Below, piece after piece: positions 17,863 through 25,453 of a stretch of 64,000 bases of DNA. Each line of letters opens with the position of its first letter. Position 1 is the first letter of the stretch. Under the pieces are notes generated by a model. It had not been told where the DNA came from. It ran no database searches and saw nothing but the letters and a program-made list of their open reading frames with translations. Source of the DNA: Candidatus Limiplasma pullicola (lineage in GTDB: Bacteria > Bacillota > Clostridia > Christensenellales > Aristaeellaceae); NCBI GenBank assembly GCA_018710985.1, contig DVIV01000040.1, positions 31,930 through 95,929 of the forward strand, given 5' to 3'. A program made the translations under genes and the position numbers.

Positions 17863-18750
17863 TTATCGTACCCGCTCGTCGCCCCAGAAGAACAGAGCCA
17901 CGGTGCCCGGGCCGGTATGGCTGCCGATGGTGGTGCCGATGCTGTTGATTTCGACCTTGCCGTTGAGCTTGGGGAAGTGTTCCTCCACCAGGCGCGCCAC
18001 GGCCTGCGCGTCCTCCATGCAGGCGGAGTTGGAGATGTAGCACTTGCCGCTGTAATCCGGCCCGTCCTGAGCATGCTCCACCATGCGCGCGGCGATTTCC
18101 CGGATGACCTTGTTCTTGCCGCGGATCTTGAAGCGGGGAATCAGGCGGCCCAGGTCGTCCATGTTGAGCAGGGGGCAGATGTGAAGCATCGTGCCGAACC
18201 AGCCGCTGGCCTTGGAAATGCGGCCGCCGCGCACGTAGAAGGTCAGGTCGGTGGAAAAGAACCAGTGGTGCAGTTTGAGGCGGTTCTGCTCGGTCCAGTC
18301 GCGCAGGTCCTCCAGCGCCATGCCGCCGTCGCGCAGGTCGGCCAGCTTGTCCATCAGCAGGCCGTAGCCGGAGGAGGCGCCCAGGGAATCGACCACGTAG
18401 ATCTTGCGGTCCGGGAACTTCGCAGCCAGTTCGTCGCGGGCCAGGCAGGCGGAGTTGTAGGTGCCGGAGATGCCGCTGGACAGCGTTACATGCAGAATAT
18501 CAAGCCCCTGCTCCAGAAAGGGGGTAAAGTAGGACACGTATTCATCTACGTTGACCTGGGAGGTGCGGGTTTCCGCACCGTCGGCCATCGCCTGGTAGAA
18601 GGCGTCAAAGGACATGGTCTTGCCCAGATCGTCGCTGTAGGACTTGCCGTCCAGCATATAGTGGAAGCAGATATAATGAATATCGCGTTCGCGGAAATGC
18701 TGTTCGCTCAGGTCGGCGGTAGAGCAGCAGCTCAGGATGTAGTTTGCCAT
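17863..18750 (-). CDS. DegV-family fatty-acid-binding protein
   Basis: A 295-residue two-domain protein. The lipid-carboxylate contacts of DegV/FakB proteins are recognisable: STADL at the N-terminus, TSQVNVDEY, and LSSGISGTYNSA near residue 95. In the FakAB system such proteins present fatty acids to the kinase FakA; no fakA is in this window. An ATG behind AGTGAG was chosen; a GTG 15 bp upstream is the alternative. It is a single gene between truA and a terminator. Confidence 0.92.
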   Translation of the reverse strand: MANYILSCCSTADLSEQHFRERDIHYICFHYMLDGKSYSDDLGKTMSFDAFYQAMADGAETRTSQVNVDEYVSYFTPFLEQGLDILHVTLSSGISGTYNSACLARDELAAKFPDRKIYVVDSLGASSGYGLLMDKLADLRDGGMALEDLRDWTEQNRLKLHHWFFSTDLTFYVRGGRISKASGWFGTMLHICPLLNMDDLGRLIPRFKIRGKNKVIREIAARMVEHAQDGPDYSGKCYISNSACMEDAQAVARLVEEHFPKLNGKVEINSIGTTIGSHTGPGTVALFFWGDERVR

Positions 18751-18835
18751 GGTCGGGTCACTCACTTTCTCTATTTACGGCTGATGCCAGAGATGCACTT
18801 TCAGCATCATGGGGAGGACTGAAACGCCTCCCTAT

Positions 18836-19663
18836 CTACATTTCGTTTTGATGGGACAAAATTCCTGCTTGCGCGGGGTCGTTATCGTATTCCACGCGGG
18901 TCAGTTCCAGCCCGAAGGCGGGCGCCGTCGTGCCCAGGCCCAGCCTGTCGCCGCGGTCCAGCGCGCGCGCAAAGGCGTCCGGCGAAAGCCGCCCGGTGCC
19001 GATATCCACCAGCGTGCCCGCGATGATGCGCACCATGTTGTACAAAAAGGCGTTGCCCCGCACGGTGAGGGTGATGAGCGGACCTTCCTGGCGCAGGGCG
19101 GCCTCCGTCAGGGTGCGCACGGTGGTTTTGGCGGTGCCGCCGGATGCCTGAAAGGCCGCAAAGTCATGCGTGCCCAACAGGGCGGGCAGGCTTTTTCGCA
19201 TGCGGTCCAGATCCAGCGGCCGTGGCACATGGGCGGTCAGGCTCCGCATAAGCGCGCTGGCATGCGGCGCGTTGTGGATGCGGTAGGTATAGCGCTTGCC
19301 GCGCGCATCAAAACGCGCGTGGAAATCGGACGGGACCGCGTATCCCTCCAGCACGCGGATATCGGGCGGAAGCAGCGTGTTGAGCGCGAAGGGATACTTG
19401 TCCGCGGGAATGCGGCTCAAGGTATCAAAGTGGGCACGCTGGCCCAGGGCATGCACGCCCGCGTCGGTGCGGCTGGCGCCCGTCACGCGCGTCTTTTCCC
19501 CGGTCAGGCGGGCGAGCGCTTCCTCCAGCACCTGCTGCACGCTCAGGGCGTTGTCCTGCCACTGCCAGCCCGCATAGGCGGTGCCGTCGTAGCTGACGGT
19601 CAGCAGCACGCGGTGCGTTCCCACGGGCGCACGCTCTTTGACGATGGGCGGCAGCGCGCTCAT
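18836..19663 (-). CDS. truA: tRNA pseudouridine(38-40) synthase TruA
   Basis: A 275-residue enzyme. It has the catalytic-Asp motif SRTDAGVHALGQ, the opening TVSYDGTAYAGWQWQ, and the core strands FLYNMVRIIAGTLVDIG and FHARFDARGKRYTYRI. It modifies positions 38-40 in tRNA anticodon arms. The ATG overlaps the ecfT stop (ATGA), which fixes the start and shows translational coupling. The ecfA-ecfA-ecfT-truA order is common in Bacillota. Confidence 0.96.
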   Translation of the reverse strand: MSALPPIVKERAPVGTHRVLLTVSYDGTAYAGWQWQDNALSVQQVLEEALARLTGEKTRVTGASRTDAGVHALGQRAHFDTLSRIPADKYPFALNTLLPPDIRVLEGYAVPSDFHARFDARGKRYTYRIHNAPHASALMRSLTAHVPRPLDLDRMRKSLPALLGTHDFAAFQASGGTAKTTVRTLTEAALRQEGPLITLTVRGNAFLYNMVRIIAGTLVDIGTGRLSPDAFARALDRGDRLGLGTTAPAFGLELTRVEYDNDPAQAGILSHQNEM

Positions 19664-20466
19664 TTCAGCCACATCCCGGCAAAAATCGTCACCAGCAGCG
19701 TCCCCACGGTGGCCAGCAGCGCCCACAGGTCGCTTTGCGTATAGCGGAGCACGCGCAGGCGGGTACGGCCTTCGCCGCCGTGGTAGCAGCGCGCCTCCAT
19801 GGCCATGGCCAGGTCGCCCGCGCGGCGGAAGGCGCTGACGAACAGCGGCACCAGCAGCGGAATCATGGCCTTGGCGCGCTTGAGCAGGTTGCCGCTTTCA
19901 AAATCCGCGCCGCGGGCCATCTGCGCCTTCATGATCTTGTCCGCTTCCTCAATCAGCGTGGGGATGAAGCGAAGCGCAATGGTCATCATCATGGCCAGCT
20001 CATGCGCGGGAAAGCGGATGACCTTGAGGGGACTGAGCAGCTTTTCCAGGCCGTCGCTTAAGGCTACCGGAGAGGTGGTCAGGGTGAGCAGCGAGGTGCC
20101 CGCCACCAGAAACACCAGGCGCATGCTGAAATGCACAGCGGTGAGGAACCCTTCCTGCGTGATGCGCAGGAATCCCCAGTCCACCCACACCGTTGTGCCG
20201 GCGGAGAAAAACAGGTTGAGTATGAAGGTCAGAATCAGCAGAAACCGAAGCGGCTTCACGGATTTAAGCAGCCTTTTGGCCGACAGGCCCGACAGGCGCG
20301 AGGCCACAAGCAGGTAGGCCAGCGGAATCACGTACCACACGGGGCTGGTGACGCAGAAGATGACGGCGATGTAGAGAATGGTCAGAATGATCTTGCAGCG
20401 CGGGTCCAGGCGATGAATGACCGTGTCGCCCGGAATGTACTGGCCCAGCGTGATGTCCCTCAGCAT
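19660..20466 (-). CDS. ecfT: ECF transporter transmembrane protein EcfT
   Basis: A 268-residue membrane protein with four to five helices. It starts with the typical GQYIPGDTVIHRLDPRCKI and has the two Ala-Arg-Gly coupling-helix motifs: ARGAD near residue 185 and an equivalent AMEARCYHG near 223. It links vitamin-binding S components to the EcfA ATPases. It overlaps ecfA2 by 7 bp. Confidence 0.95.
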   Translation of the reverse strand: MLRDITLGQYIPGDTVIHRLDPRCKIILTILYIAVIFCVTSPVWYVIPLAYLLVASRLSGLSAKRLLKSVKPLRFLLILTFILNLFFSAGTTVWVDWGFLRITQEGFLTAVHFSMRLVFLVAGTSLLTLTTSPVALSDGLEKLLSPLKVIRFPAHELAMMMTIALRFIPTLIEEADKIMKAQMARGADFESGNLLKRAKAMIPLLVPLFVSAFRRAGDLAMAMEARCYHGGEGRTRLRVLRYTQSDLWALLATVGTLLVTIFAGMWLK

Positions 20467-21323
20467 GCACGGCCCTCCTTTTTCAGCGCCAGAATGGCGC
20501 TGTACACCTCATCAAGCGTATAGAGATCCTCCGGCAGCGGGAAACCCTCGGCAATCAGCGCATGGGTGAGCTCCGCCGCCTGGGGCACGCCCAGGCCGAT
20601 GGAACGCAGCTTTTCCTGCTGGATGAATACCTCGCGCGGCGTGCCGGTCATCACCAGCTCGCCCCGGCTCATCACCACCAGGCGGGTGGCCAGCGTGGAG
20701 ATATCGTCCATGCTGTGGCTGACCATGATTACCGTCAGTCCACCCGCGGCGTGCAGGTCGCGGATCATCTGAAGGATGCTGTTTCGCCCCGCGGGGTCCA
20801 GCCCGGCGGTGGGCTCGTCCAGAATCAGCACGCGCGGCTGCATGGCCAGCACGCCCGCAATGGCCACGCGGCGCATCTGGCCGCCGCTGAGCTCGAAGGG
20901 CGAGCGCTCGGCCACATCGTCATAGTTCAGGCCCACCTGCTCCATCGCCCCGCGCACGCGCCTGTCGATCTCCTCCGCATCCAGCCCCATGTTGCGGGGG
21001 CCGAAGGCGATGTCCTTGGCCACGGTTTCTTCAAACAGCTGGTATTCCGGATACTGAAACACCAGCCCGACCTTTTTTCGCACCTCCAGCAGGCTTACGC
21101 CCTTCTGGGTCAGGTCCAGCCCGTCCACCACCACGCGGCCGGAGGTGGGCTTGATCAGGCCGTTCAAATGCTGCACCAGCGTGGTCTTGCCGCTGCCCGT
21201 GTGGCCCAGCAGACCGATGAGCTCGCCATCCTCGATGGTCAGGCTCACATCGTTGAGCGCCACGGCGGAAAAGGGGCTGCCGGGCATATAGGTATGCGTG
21301 AGATGCTCTACTTGGATGGGCAT
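20460..21323 (-). CDS. ecfA2: ECF transporter ATPase EcfA2
   Basis: A 287-residue ABC ATPase. Walker A GHTGSGKTT, signature LSGGQMRRVAIAG, Walker B VLILDEPTAGLDP and a switch His in IMVSHSMDD are all intact. The C-terminal extension typical of EcfA is present. It forms a heterodimer with EcfA1 to power vitamin uptake. It overlaps both neighbours by a few bases. Confidence 0.95.
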   Translation of the reverse strand: MPIQVEHLTHTYMPGSPFSAVALNDVSLTIEDGELIGLLGHTGSGKTTLVQHLNGLIKPTSGRVVVDGLDLTQKGVSLLEVRKKVGLVFQYPEYQLFEETVAKDIAFGPRNMGLDAEEIDRRVRGAMEQVGLNYDDVAERSPFELSGGQMRRVAIAGVLAMQPRVLILDEPTAGLDPAGRNSILQMIRDLHAAGGLTVIMVSHSMDDISTLATRLVVMSRGELVMTGTPREVFIQQEKLRSIGLGVPQAAELTHALIAEGFPLPEDLYTLDEVYSAILALKKEGRAC

Positions 21324-22165
21324 AGCGCTTTTTTCAGCTCCTTTACCATATCGGCCACGGTGAGAATGCCGTCGGGCAGGCTGAGGCCACCCGCGTTGAG
21401 GCGCATGGCCAGCTCGGCCATGGGGGGTACGTCCAGGCCCAGGGCCTTGACTTTCTCCACCTGCGAGAACACCGCGGCGGGCGTGCCGTCCAGCGCGATT
21501 TTGCCCTTGTCCAGCACCACCACGCGGTCGGCCACGGCGGCTTCCTCCATGAAGTGCGTAATCCAGATCACCGTCATGCCCTGCTCGCGGTTGAGCTTGC
21601 GAACGGTCGCCAGCACGTCGGCGCGGCCCGCAGGGTCCAGCATGGCTGTGGCCTCGTCCAGAATCATGACTTCCGGCTGCATGGCCAGTACGCCGGCCAC
21701 GGCCACGCGCTGCTTCTGCCCGCCGCTGAGCATGTGCGGGGCGAAGGAGGCGCGCTCGGTCATGCGCACGGCGGCCAGTGCCGCGTCGATGCGGGGAATC
21801 ATGTCCTCGTGCGGCACGCCCAGGTTTTCCAGGCCGAAGGCCACGTCCTCGCGCACCACATTGGCCACGATCTGGTTGTCCGGGTTCTGGAACACCATGC
21901 CCGCGTGCCGCCTGATGTGCCAGACCTCCTCGTCCTGCGCGGTATCCAGCCCGCAGACCAGCACGCGGCCTTCCGTGGGCAGGTAGAGCGCGTTCATCAG
22001 CTTGGCCAGCGTGCTCTTGCCGCTGCCGTTGTGCCCCAGCACCGCCACAAACGAGCCTTTCGTCACGCTCAGGCTCACGTGGTCCACGGCGGCCACATCC
22101 TCCTCGTCATATTGGTAGCAGACATCCTCGGTCCGCATGGGATAGAAATCGCTTTTGTCTGGCAT
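21308..22165 (-). CDS. ecfA1: ECF transporter ATPase EcfA1
   Basis: A 285-residue ABC ATPase with Walker A GHNGSGKST, signature LSGGQKQRVAVAG, Walker B VMILDEATAMLDP and switch His in WITHFMEE. The Q-loop (MVFQNPDNQIVA) is the usual EcfA1 form. It starts 12 bp after the riboflavin kinase gene. No substrate-binding S component is encoded nearby, so this is a shared (group II) energy module. Confidence 0.95.
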   Translation of the reverse strand: MPDKSDFYPMRTEDVCYQYDEEDVAAVDHVSLSVTKGSFVAVLGHNGSGKSTLAKLMNALYLPTEGRVLVCGLDTAQDEEVWHIRRHAGMVFQNPDNQIVANVVREDVAFGLENLGVPHEDMIPRIDAALAAVRMTERASFAPHMLSGGQKQRVAVAGVLAMQPEVMILDEATAMLDPAGRADVLATVRKLNREQGMTVIWITHFMEEAAVADRVVVLDKGKIALDGTPAAVFSQVEKVKALGLDVPPMAELAMRLNAGGLSLPDGILTVADMVKELKKALCPSK

Positions 22166-22177
22166 GTTCCGACTCCT

Positions 22178-22642
22178 TTATGCTTGGTAGGGAAACGGGT
22201 CCAGCCCGGAAAGCAGGTCGGGGGCGTTTTCCCCGGCCCAGCGCACCGCGCTCAGGCGGTCGCGGTCCAGCTGCTCCCGCAGCGCCTCCAGCGAGGGAAA
22301 CGTCTGCTCCGGCCTCAGGTAGAGGCAATAGGCCAGCGTCAGTCCCAGGCCGTAGAGGTCCCTGTGCGCGTGCCCCAGCAGATGGGCCTCCACCGTGGCC
22401 ATGCCCTCGGGCACGGTGGGGTGGCGGCCCTGATTGATGATGCACACATAGCCGCGGCTTTCGCCGTCCAGCTGCGCCACGCCCACGTAGACCCCCTCGC
22501 GCGGCCAGGCGCGGCTTTGCGGGTCGTAGGCGATGTTGGCCGTGGGAAAGCCCAGCCGGCTGCCCAGCCGCTTGCCGCGCACCACGCGTCCGTGAAAGAT
22601 GAACAGGGCCGTGCCGCAGGGCAGGGCAGAGGGAATGGGCAT
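22178..22642 (-). CDS. Stand-alone riboflavin kinase (RibF C-domain type)
   Basis: A 154-residue protein matching only the kinase half of bifunctional RibF. It has GRVVRGKRLGSRLGFPTANI with the GxPTAN nucleotide/Mg site, YVGVAQLDG, INQGRHPT and ETF-like EAHLLGH, ending with a LRPEQTFPSLEAL helix. It should convert riboflavin to FMN with no FAD synthetase half. The ATG behind AGGAAAGGAG was chosen over one 54 bp upstream. It heads the ECF operon, which suggests coupling of flavin use to vitamin transport, although the operon could equally be incidental. Confidence 0.85.
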   Translation of the reverse strand: MPIPSALPCGTALFIFHGRVVRGKRLGSRLGFPTANIAYDPQSRAWPREGVYVGVAQLDGESRGYVCIINQGRHPTVPEGMATVEAHLLGHAHRDLYGLGLTLAYCLYLRPEQTFPSLEALREQLDRDRLSAVRWAGENAPDLLSGLDPFPYQA

Positions 22643-22684
22643 GGCGGCGCTCCTTTCCTGAAAAAAAGAATGGAAAGCGCAAGT

Positions 22685-22713
22685 ATTATACTTCATAGAG
22701 GCTGGAAACGCAA
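22685..22713 (-). promoter_or_regulatory. Promoter of the riboflavin kinase-ECF-truA operon
   Basis: On the minus strand TTGCGT and TATAAT are 17 bp apart. There is no room for an FMN riboswitch before the start codon. Confidence 0.8.
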
Positions 22714-22812
22714 ATCAAAATGAACGTTTCCGGCTTTTTTTCCGCGCGCGGGTCCGCATGCCGTCCCGCAACCTTAGCATGCCCTTAGCGGCACAGGGGC
22801 GCAAATCGCGGC

Positions 22813-22841
22813 TTGTGCGCCGGGACCGGCTGTTGTATAAT
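22813..22841 (+). promoter_or_regulatory. Promoter of the phosphodiester glycosidase group
   Basis: TTGTGC and a perfect TATAAT are 17 bp apart, diverging from the ECF-operon promoter about 100 bp away. The leader is about 75 nt. Confidence 0.75.
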
Positions 22842-22924
22842 AAAGTGTCGCTTTGTGTGCATCGCGTGCCGGGCGGCGATGGTTTTGACAGGACTGATCA
22901 ATTCTGTGGGAAGGAACGATGTAG

Positions 22925-23956
22925 ATGCGCAAGGCTTTTGTTTCCGCCGCGGGCGTGCTCGCGGCGCTGATGGCGGTATCCCTGACGTTTTTGATTCCCT
23001 CCGGCGCGGTCACGGAGGAGGCGCAGCAGCGCTATCTGGACGCCGCATACGAAAAATATGAGGAAGAAGAGGACGGATGGGACGAGGCATCTTTGCCCAC
23101 GCCCGACGCCGTGCTGGCCAGCGCCGTATTCAGCGACATTTTGCCCGCCGCCACGGTGGACGCGCTGCCCATCGACCTCTTCGCACCCGGCAACACGCCG
23201 ATCGCGGCCAACTATACCGAAAACGGCTACCGCGACGATACCATCATCGTGGAGCTGGAGCAGCAGCGCATGTACGACAGCGACGTGTTCATTGCCTATG
23301 TCAAGATCGCTACGCCCTCGCAGCTGCGCACGGCGGTGGCGGGGCAGAAGATCAGCTCCTCCAGCACCAACCTGACCACGACCATCTGCCAGAACTACAA
23401 CGGTATCGTGGCCATCAACGGCGACTATTTCACCAAAACCAAGGCCGGCTATATCGTGCGCATGGGCGAGACGTACCGTGAGATTACCAGCAAGAACATG
23501 GACCTCTTGCTCATTGACGAGCTGGGCGATTTTCACATCTACCTCCACGGCCATGACGTGCAGGAAAACGGCGTTGCCTCCTTCCTGTCCGAGCATGAGA
23601 TCGTCAACGGCTTCTTCTTCGGCCCTGCGCTGGTGGTGGACGGCGAGGTGCAGGAGATTCCCGAAAACTATCAGTTTGATCCCCATCAGAAAAACCCGCG
23701 CGCGGGCATTGCGCAGCTGGGTACGCTGACCTACGCGCTGGTGGCGGTCAACGGCCGCACCGACCAGTCCGCGGGCGTGACGCTGGCGGAGTTCGCCGAC
23801 ATCATGGGCCAGCTCGGAGCCAGGCAGGCATACAACCTGGACGGCGGCAACAGCGCTACGCTGGCCTTTAACGGCGAGGTCTACAACGACAAGCCCCAGG
23901 CCGAGCGCTCCGTGACCGATATCATCTACTTTGCCAGCGCAACCGCGGGGGAATGA
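22925..23956 (+). CDS. Secreted/membrane-anchored phosphodiester glycosidase (NAGPA domain)
   Basis: A 343-residue protein with an N-terminal signal anchor (VLAALMAVSLTFLIP). A NAGPA-type domain (DUF2233) fills residues 140-340: GIVAINGDYF, then FGPALVVDG, and NLDGGNSATLAFNG near the end. The family cleaves phosphodiester-linked sugars or acts on exopolysaccharides outside the cell. A short acidic segment rich in Glu follows the signal. Its stop overlaps the next start (ATGA), which couples it to the Lgt-like protein. Confidence 0.88.
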   Translation: MRKAFVSAAGVLAALMAVSLTFLIPSGAVTEEAQQRYLDAAYEKYEEEEDGWDEASLPTPDAVLASAVFSDILPAATVDALPIDLFAPGNTPIAANYTENGYRDDTIIVELEQQRMYDSDVFIAYVKIATPSQLRTAVAGQKISSSSTNLTTTICQNYNGIVAINGDYFTKTKAGYIVRMGETYREITSKNMDLLLIDELGDFHIYLHGHDVQENGVASFLSEHEIVNGFFFGPALVVDGEVQEIPENYQFDPHQKNPRAGIAQLGTLTYALVAVNGRTDQSAGVTLAEFADIMGQLGARQAYNLDGGNSATLAFNGEVYNDKPQAERSVTDIIYFASATAGE

Positions 23957-24984
23957 GGCCGATGGACAGCACCTTTTCCGTTCTGGGGCTGACGGCGCAT
24001 GCCTACGGCCTTTGCGCAAGCGCCGCGGCGCTCGTGCTGCTGGGCGGCATGGCTTTGCTGTCCCGCAGGCGGCGAATGCCCGCGGGGCTGGTGGCCGTGT
24101 TCGGCCTGCTGGGCATCCCGCTGGGCATCGTGTGCGCGCGGGCGCTGTACTGTGCGTTCCATCTGTCCGACTTCTGGGAAACCTATGAAAACCCGTGGCT
24201 GATGCTGCGCTTCTTCGACGGCGGGCTGTCCATGCCGGGGCTGCTGGCGGGGCTTGCGCTGGCGGCCGTACTCACCGCGAAGCTGATGAAGGTACGTCCT
24301 GCCGCCGTGCTGGACGTGATGTGCATACCGCTGGGCCTGTCCATCGCGCTTTTGCGCCTGGGGGAGCAGTTTACCGACCTGGGTGTGGGCAAGGCCGTTG
24401 AGGAAAGCGCGCTGACCGCTGCGATGCCTTGGCTGTTTTTGCAAAGCCGCATGGGCGTGGCGGTGGTGTACCGGCTCAACGTGTGGGCTTATGAGGCGGT
24501 GGCGGGCGTGCTGATTTTTGCCGCTACGCTGGCGGCTTCCCGCTGGCTGAGCCGCCGGGAGCATTCCCGTGAGGGGGATACCGCACTGTTTTTCATGGCA
24601 CTGCTGGGCGCCTCTCAGATTTTGCTGGAAAGCCTGCGGGATGACGGGCACATGCTGGTGATATTCCTGCGTGTGGGACAGCTGGCCGCGGCCGTGATGA
24701 CAGTGGCCGCCGCTGCGGTCCTCAGCGCGCGCTGTGCACGCCTCGCTGGAGGGAAGGCCCGGCTGTGGCTTGGCTGGGGTGTGATGCTGCTGTGCATGGC
24801 GGGCGTTGTGCTGCTGGAGTTTTCGCTGGACGGCCGCCTCTCCTGGGGGGAGCCGTCCATGGGCCGCGATTACGCGCTGATGGCCGTGCTGTGCGCGGGA
24901 ATATTCGCCGTTCCCGCCTCGCTGCTGCGCGCGGTGTGCGGCGGCGTGCGGGCGTGCCGGACACAGGGAGGCGCCGACGTATGA
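23953..24984 (+). CDS. Divergent Lgt-like membrane protein, probably not a normal diacylglyceryl transferase
   Basis: A 343-residue protein with about nine membrane helices. The layout follows Lgt: GIPLGIVCARALYCAF aligns with the GARLYYV region, FFDGGLSMPGLLAG with the EGGIAIYGG loop, and LRLGEQFTDLG with GRWGNYFNMEAYG. The Asn of that last motif is replaced by Glu, and the C-terminal GRFIIERLRED is SQILLESLRDD, losing the essential Arg. An intact lgt lies 11 kb away. So this is a paralogue that has lost or changed its chemistry. An ATG 9 bp further on is an alternative start. Confidence 0.75.
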   Translation: MRPMDSTFSVLGLTAHAYGLCASAAALVLLGGMALLSRRRRMPAGLVAVFGLLGIPLGIVCARALYCAFHLSDFWETYENPWLMLRFFDGGLSMPGLLAGLALAAVLTAKLMKVRPAAVLDVMCIPLGLSIALLRLGEQFTDLGVGKAVEESALTAAMPWLFLQSRMGVAVVYRLNVWAYEAVAGVLIFAATLAASRWLSRREHSREGDTALFFMALLGASQILLESLRDDGHMLVIFLRVGQLAAAVMTVAAAAVLSARCARLAGGKARLWLGWGVMLLCMAGVVLLEFSLDGRLSWGEPSMGRDYALMAVLCAGIFAVPASLLRAVCGGVRACRTQGGADV

Positions 24985-25448
24985 CCAGCGCGTGGACGCG
25001 GGAGACGCCCATCGGGCCCCTGACCCTGACGGAGGAGGACGGCGCGCTGACGGGGGTGCTGTTCGGTCCGGACGCGCCGCGGGGCGCGCTCGTTGCGGAA
25101 ACGCCGCTCATCCGGCGGGCGTTTGCGCAGCTGGAGGAATACTTCCGCGGCGAGCGCACGGCCTTCGACCTGCCGCTGAATGCCCGAGGCACACTGTTTC
25201 AGCGGCGCTGCTGGCAGGCGCTGCTTGCGATTCCCTATGGGCAGACGCGCACCTATGCCCAGCAGGCGCAGGCCGTGGGCAGCCCGCGCGCCTGCCGCGC
25301 CGTGGGCATGGCCAATCACCGGAATCCTCTGCCGGTGCTGATTCCCTGCCATCGCGTGGTGGGGGCGGACGGAAGCCTGACCGGTTACGCGGGAGGGCTC
25401 AGAATCAAACAAATGCTCCTTGAAATAGAACAATCCCGGAAAGGATGA
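24981..25448 (+). CDS. ogt: Methylated-DNA--protein-cysteine methyltransferase (O6-alkylguanine repair)
   Basis: A 155-residue suicide repair protein. The active-site motif PCHRVVGADGSLTGYAGGL contains the acceptor cysteine, and the helix-turn-helix RACRAVGMANHRNPLPVLI is intact. It takes alkyl groups from O6-alkylguanine in DNA. The start overlaps the previous stop (ATGA), and the pyruvate kinase start region overlaps its own stop. Confidence 0.94.
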   Translation: MTSAWTRETPIGPLTLTEEDGALTGVLFGPDAPRGALVAETPLIRRAFAQLEEYFRGERTAFDLPLNARGTLFQRRCWQALLAIPYGQTRTYAQQAQAVGSPRACRAVGMANHRNPLPVLIPCHRVVGADGSLTGYAGGLRIKQMLLEIEQSRKG

Positions 25449-25453
25449 TCGAA

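Noticed and set aside
17181-18074. A second protein overlapping the 3' end of degV in another frame
   Set aside because: It overlaps the DegV reading frame and two clear terminators and has no ribosome site or motif.
22643-22700. FMN riboswitch ahead of the riboflavin kinase gene
   Set aside because: The predicted leader is under 50 nt and lacks the conserved FMN aptamer core.
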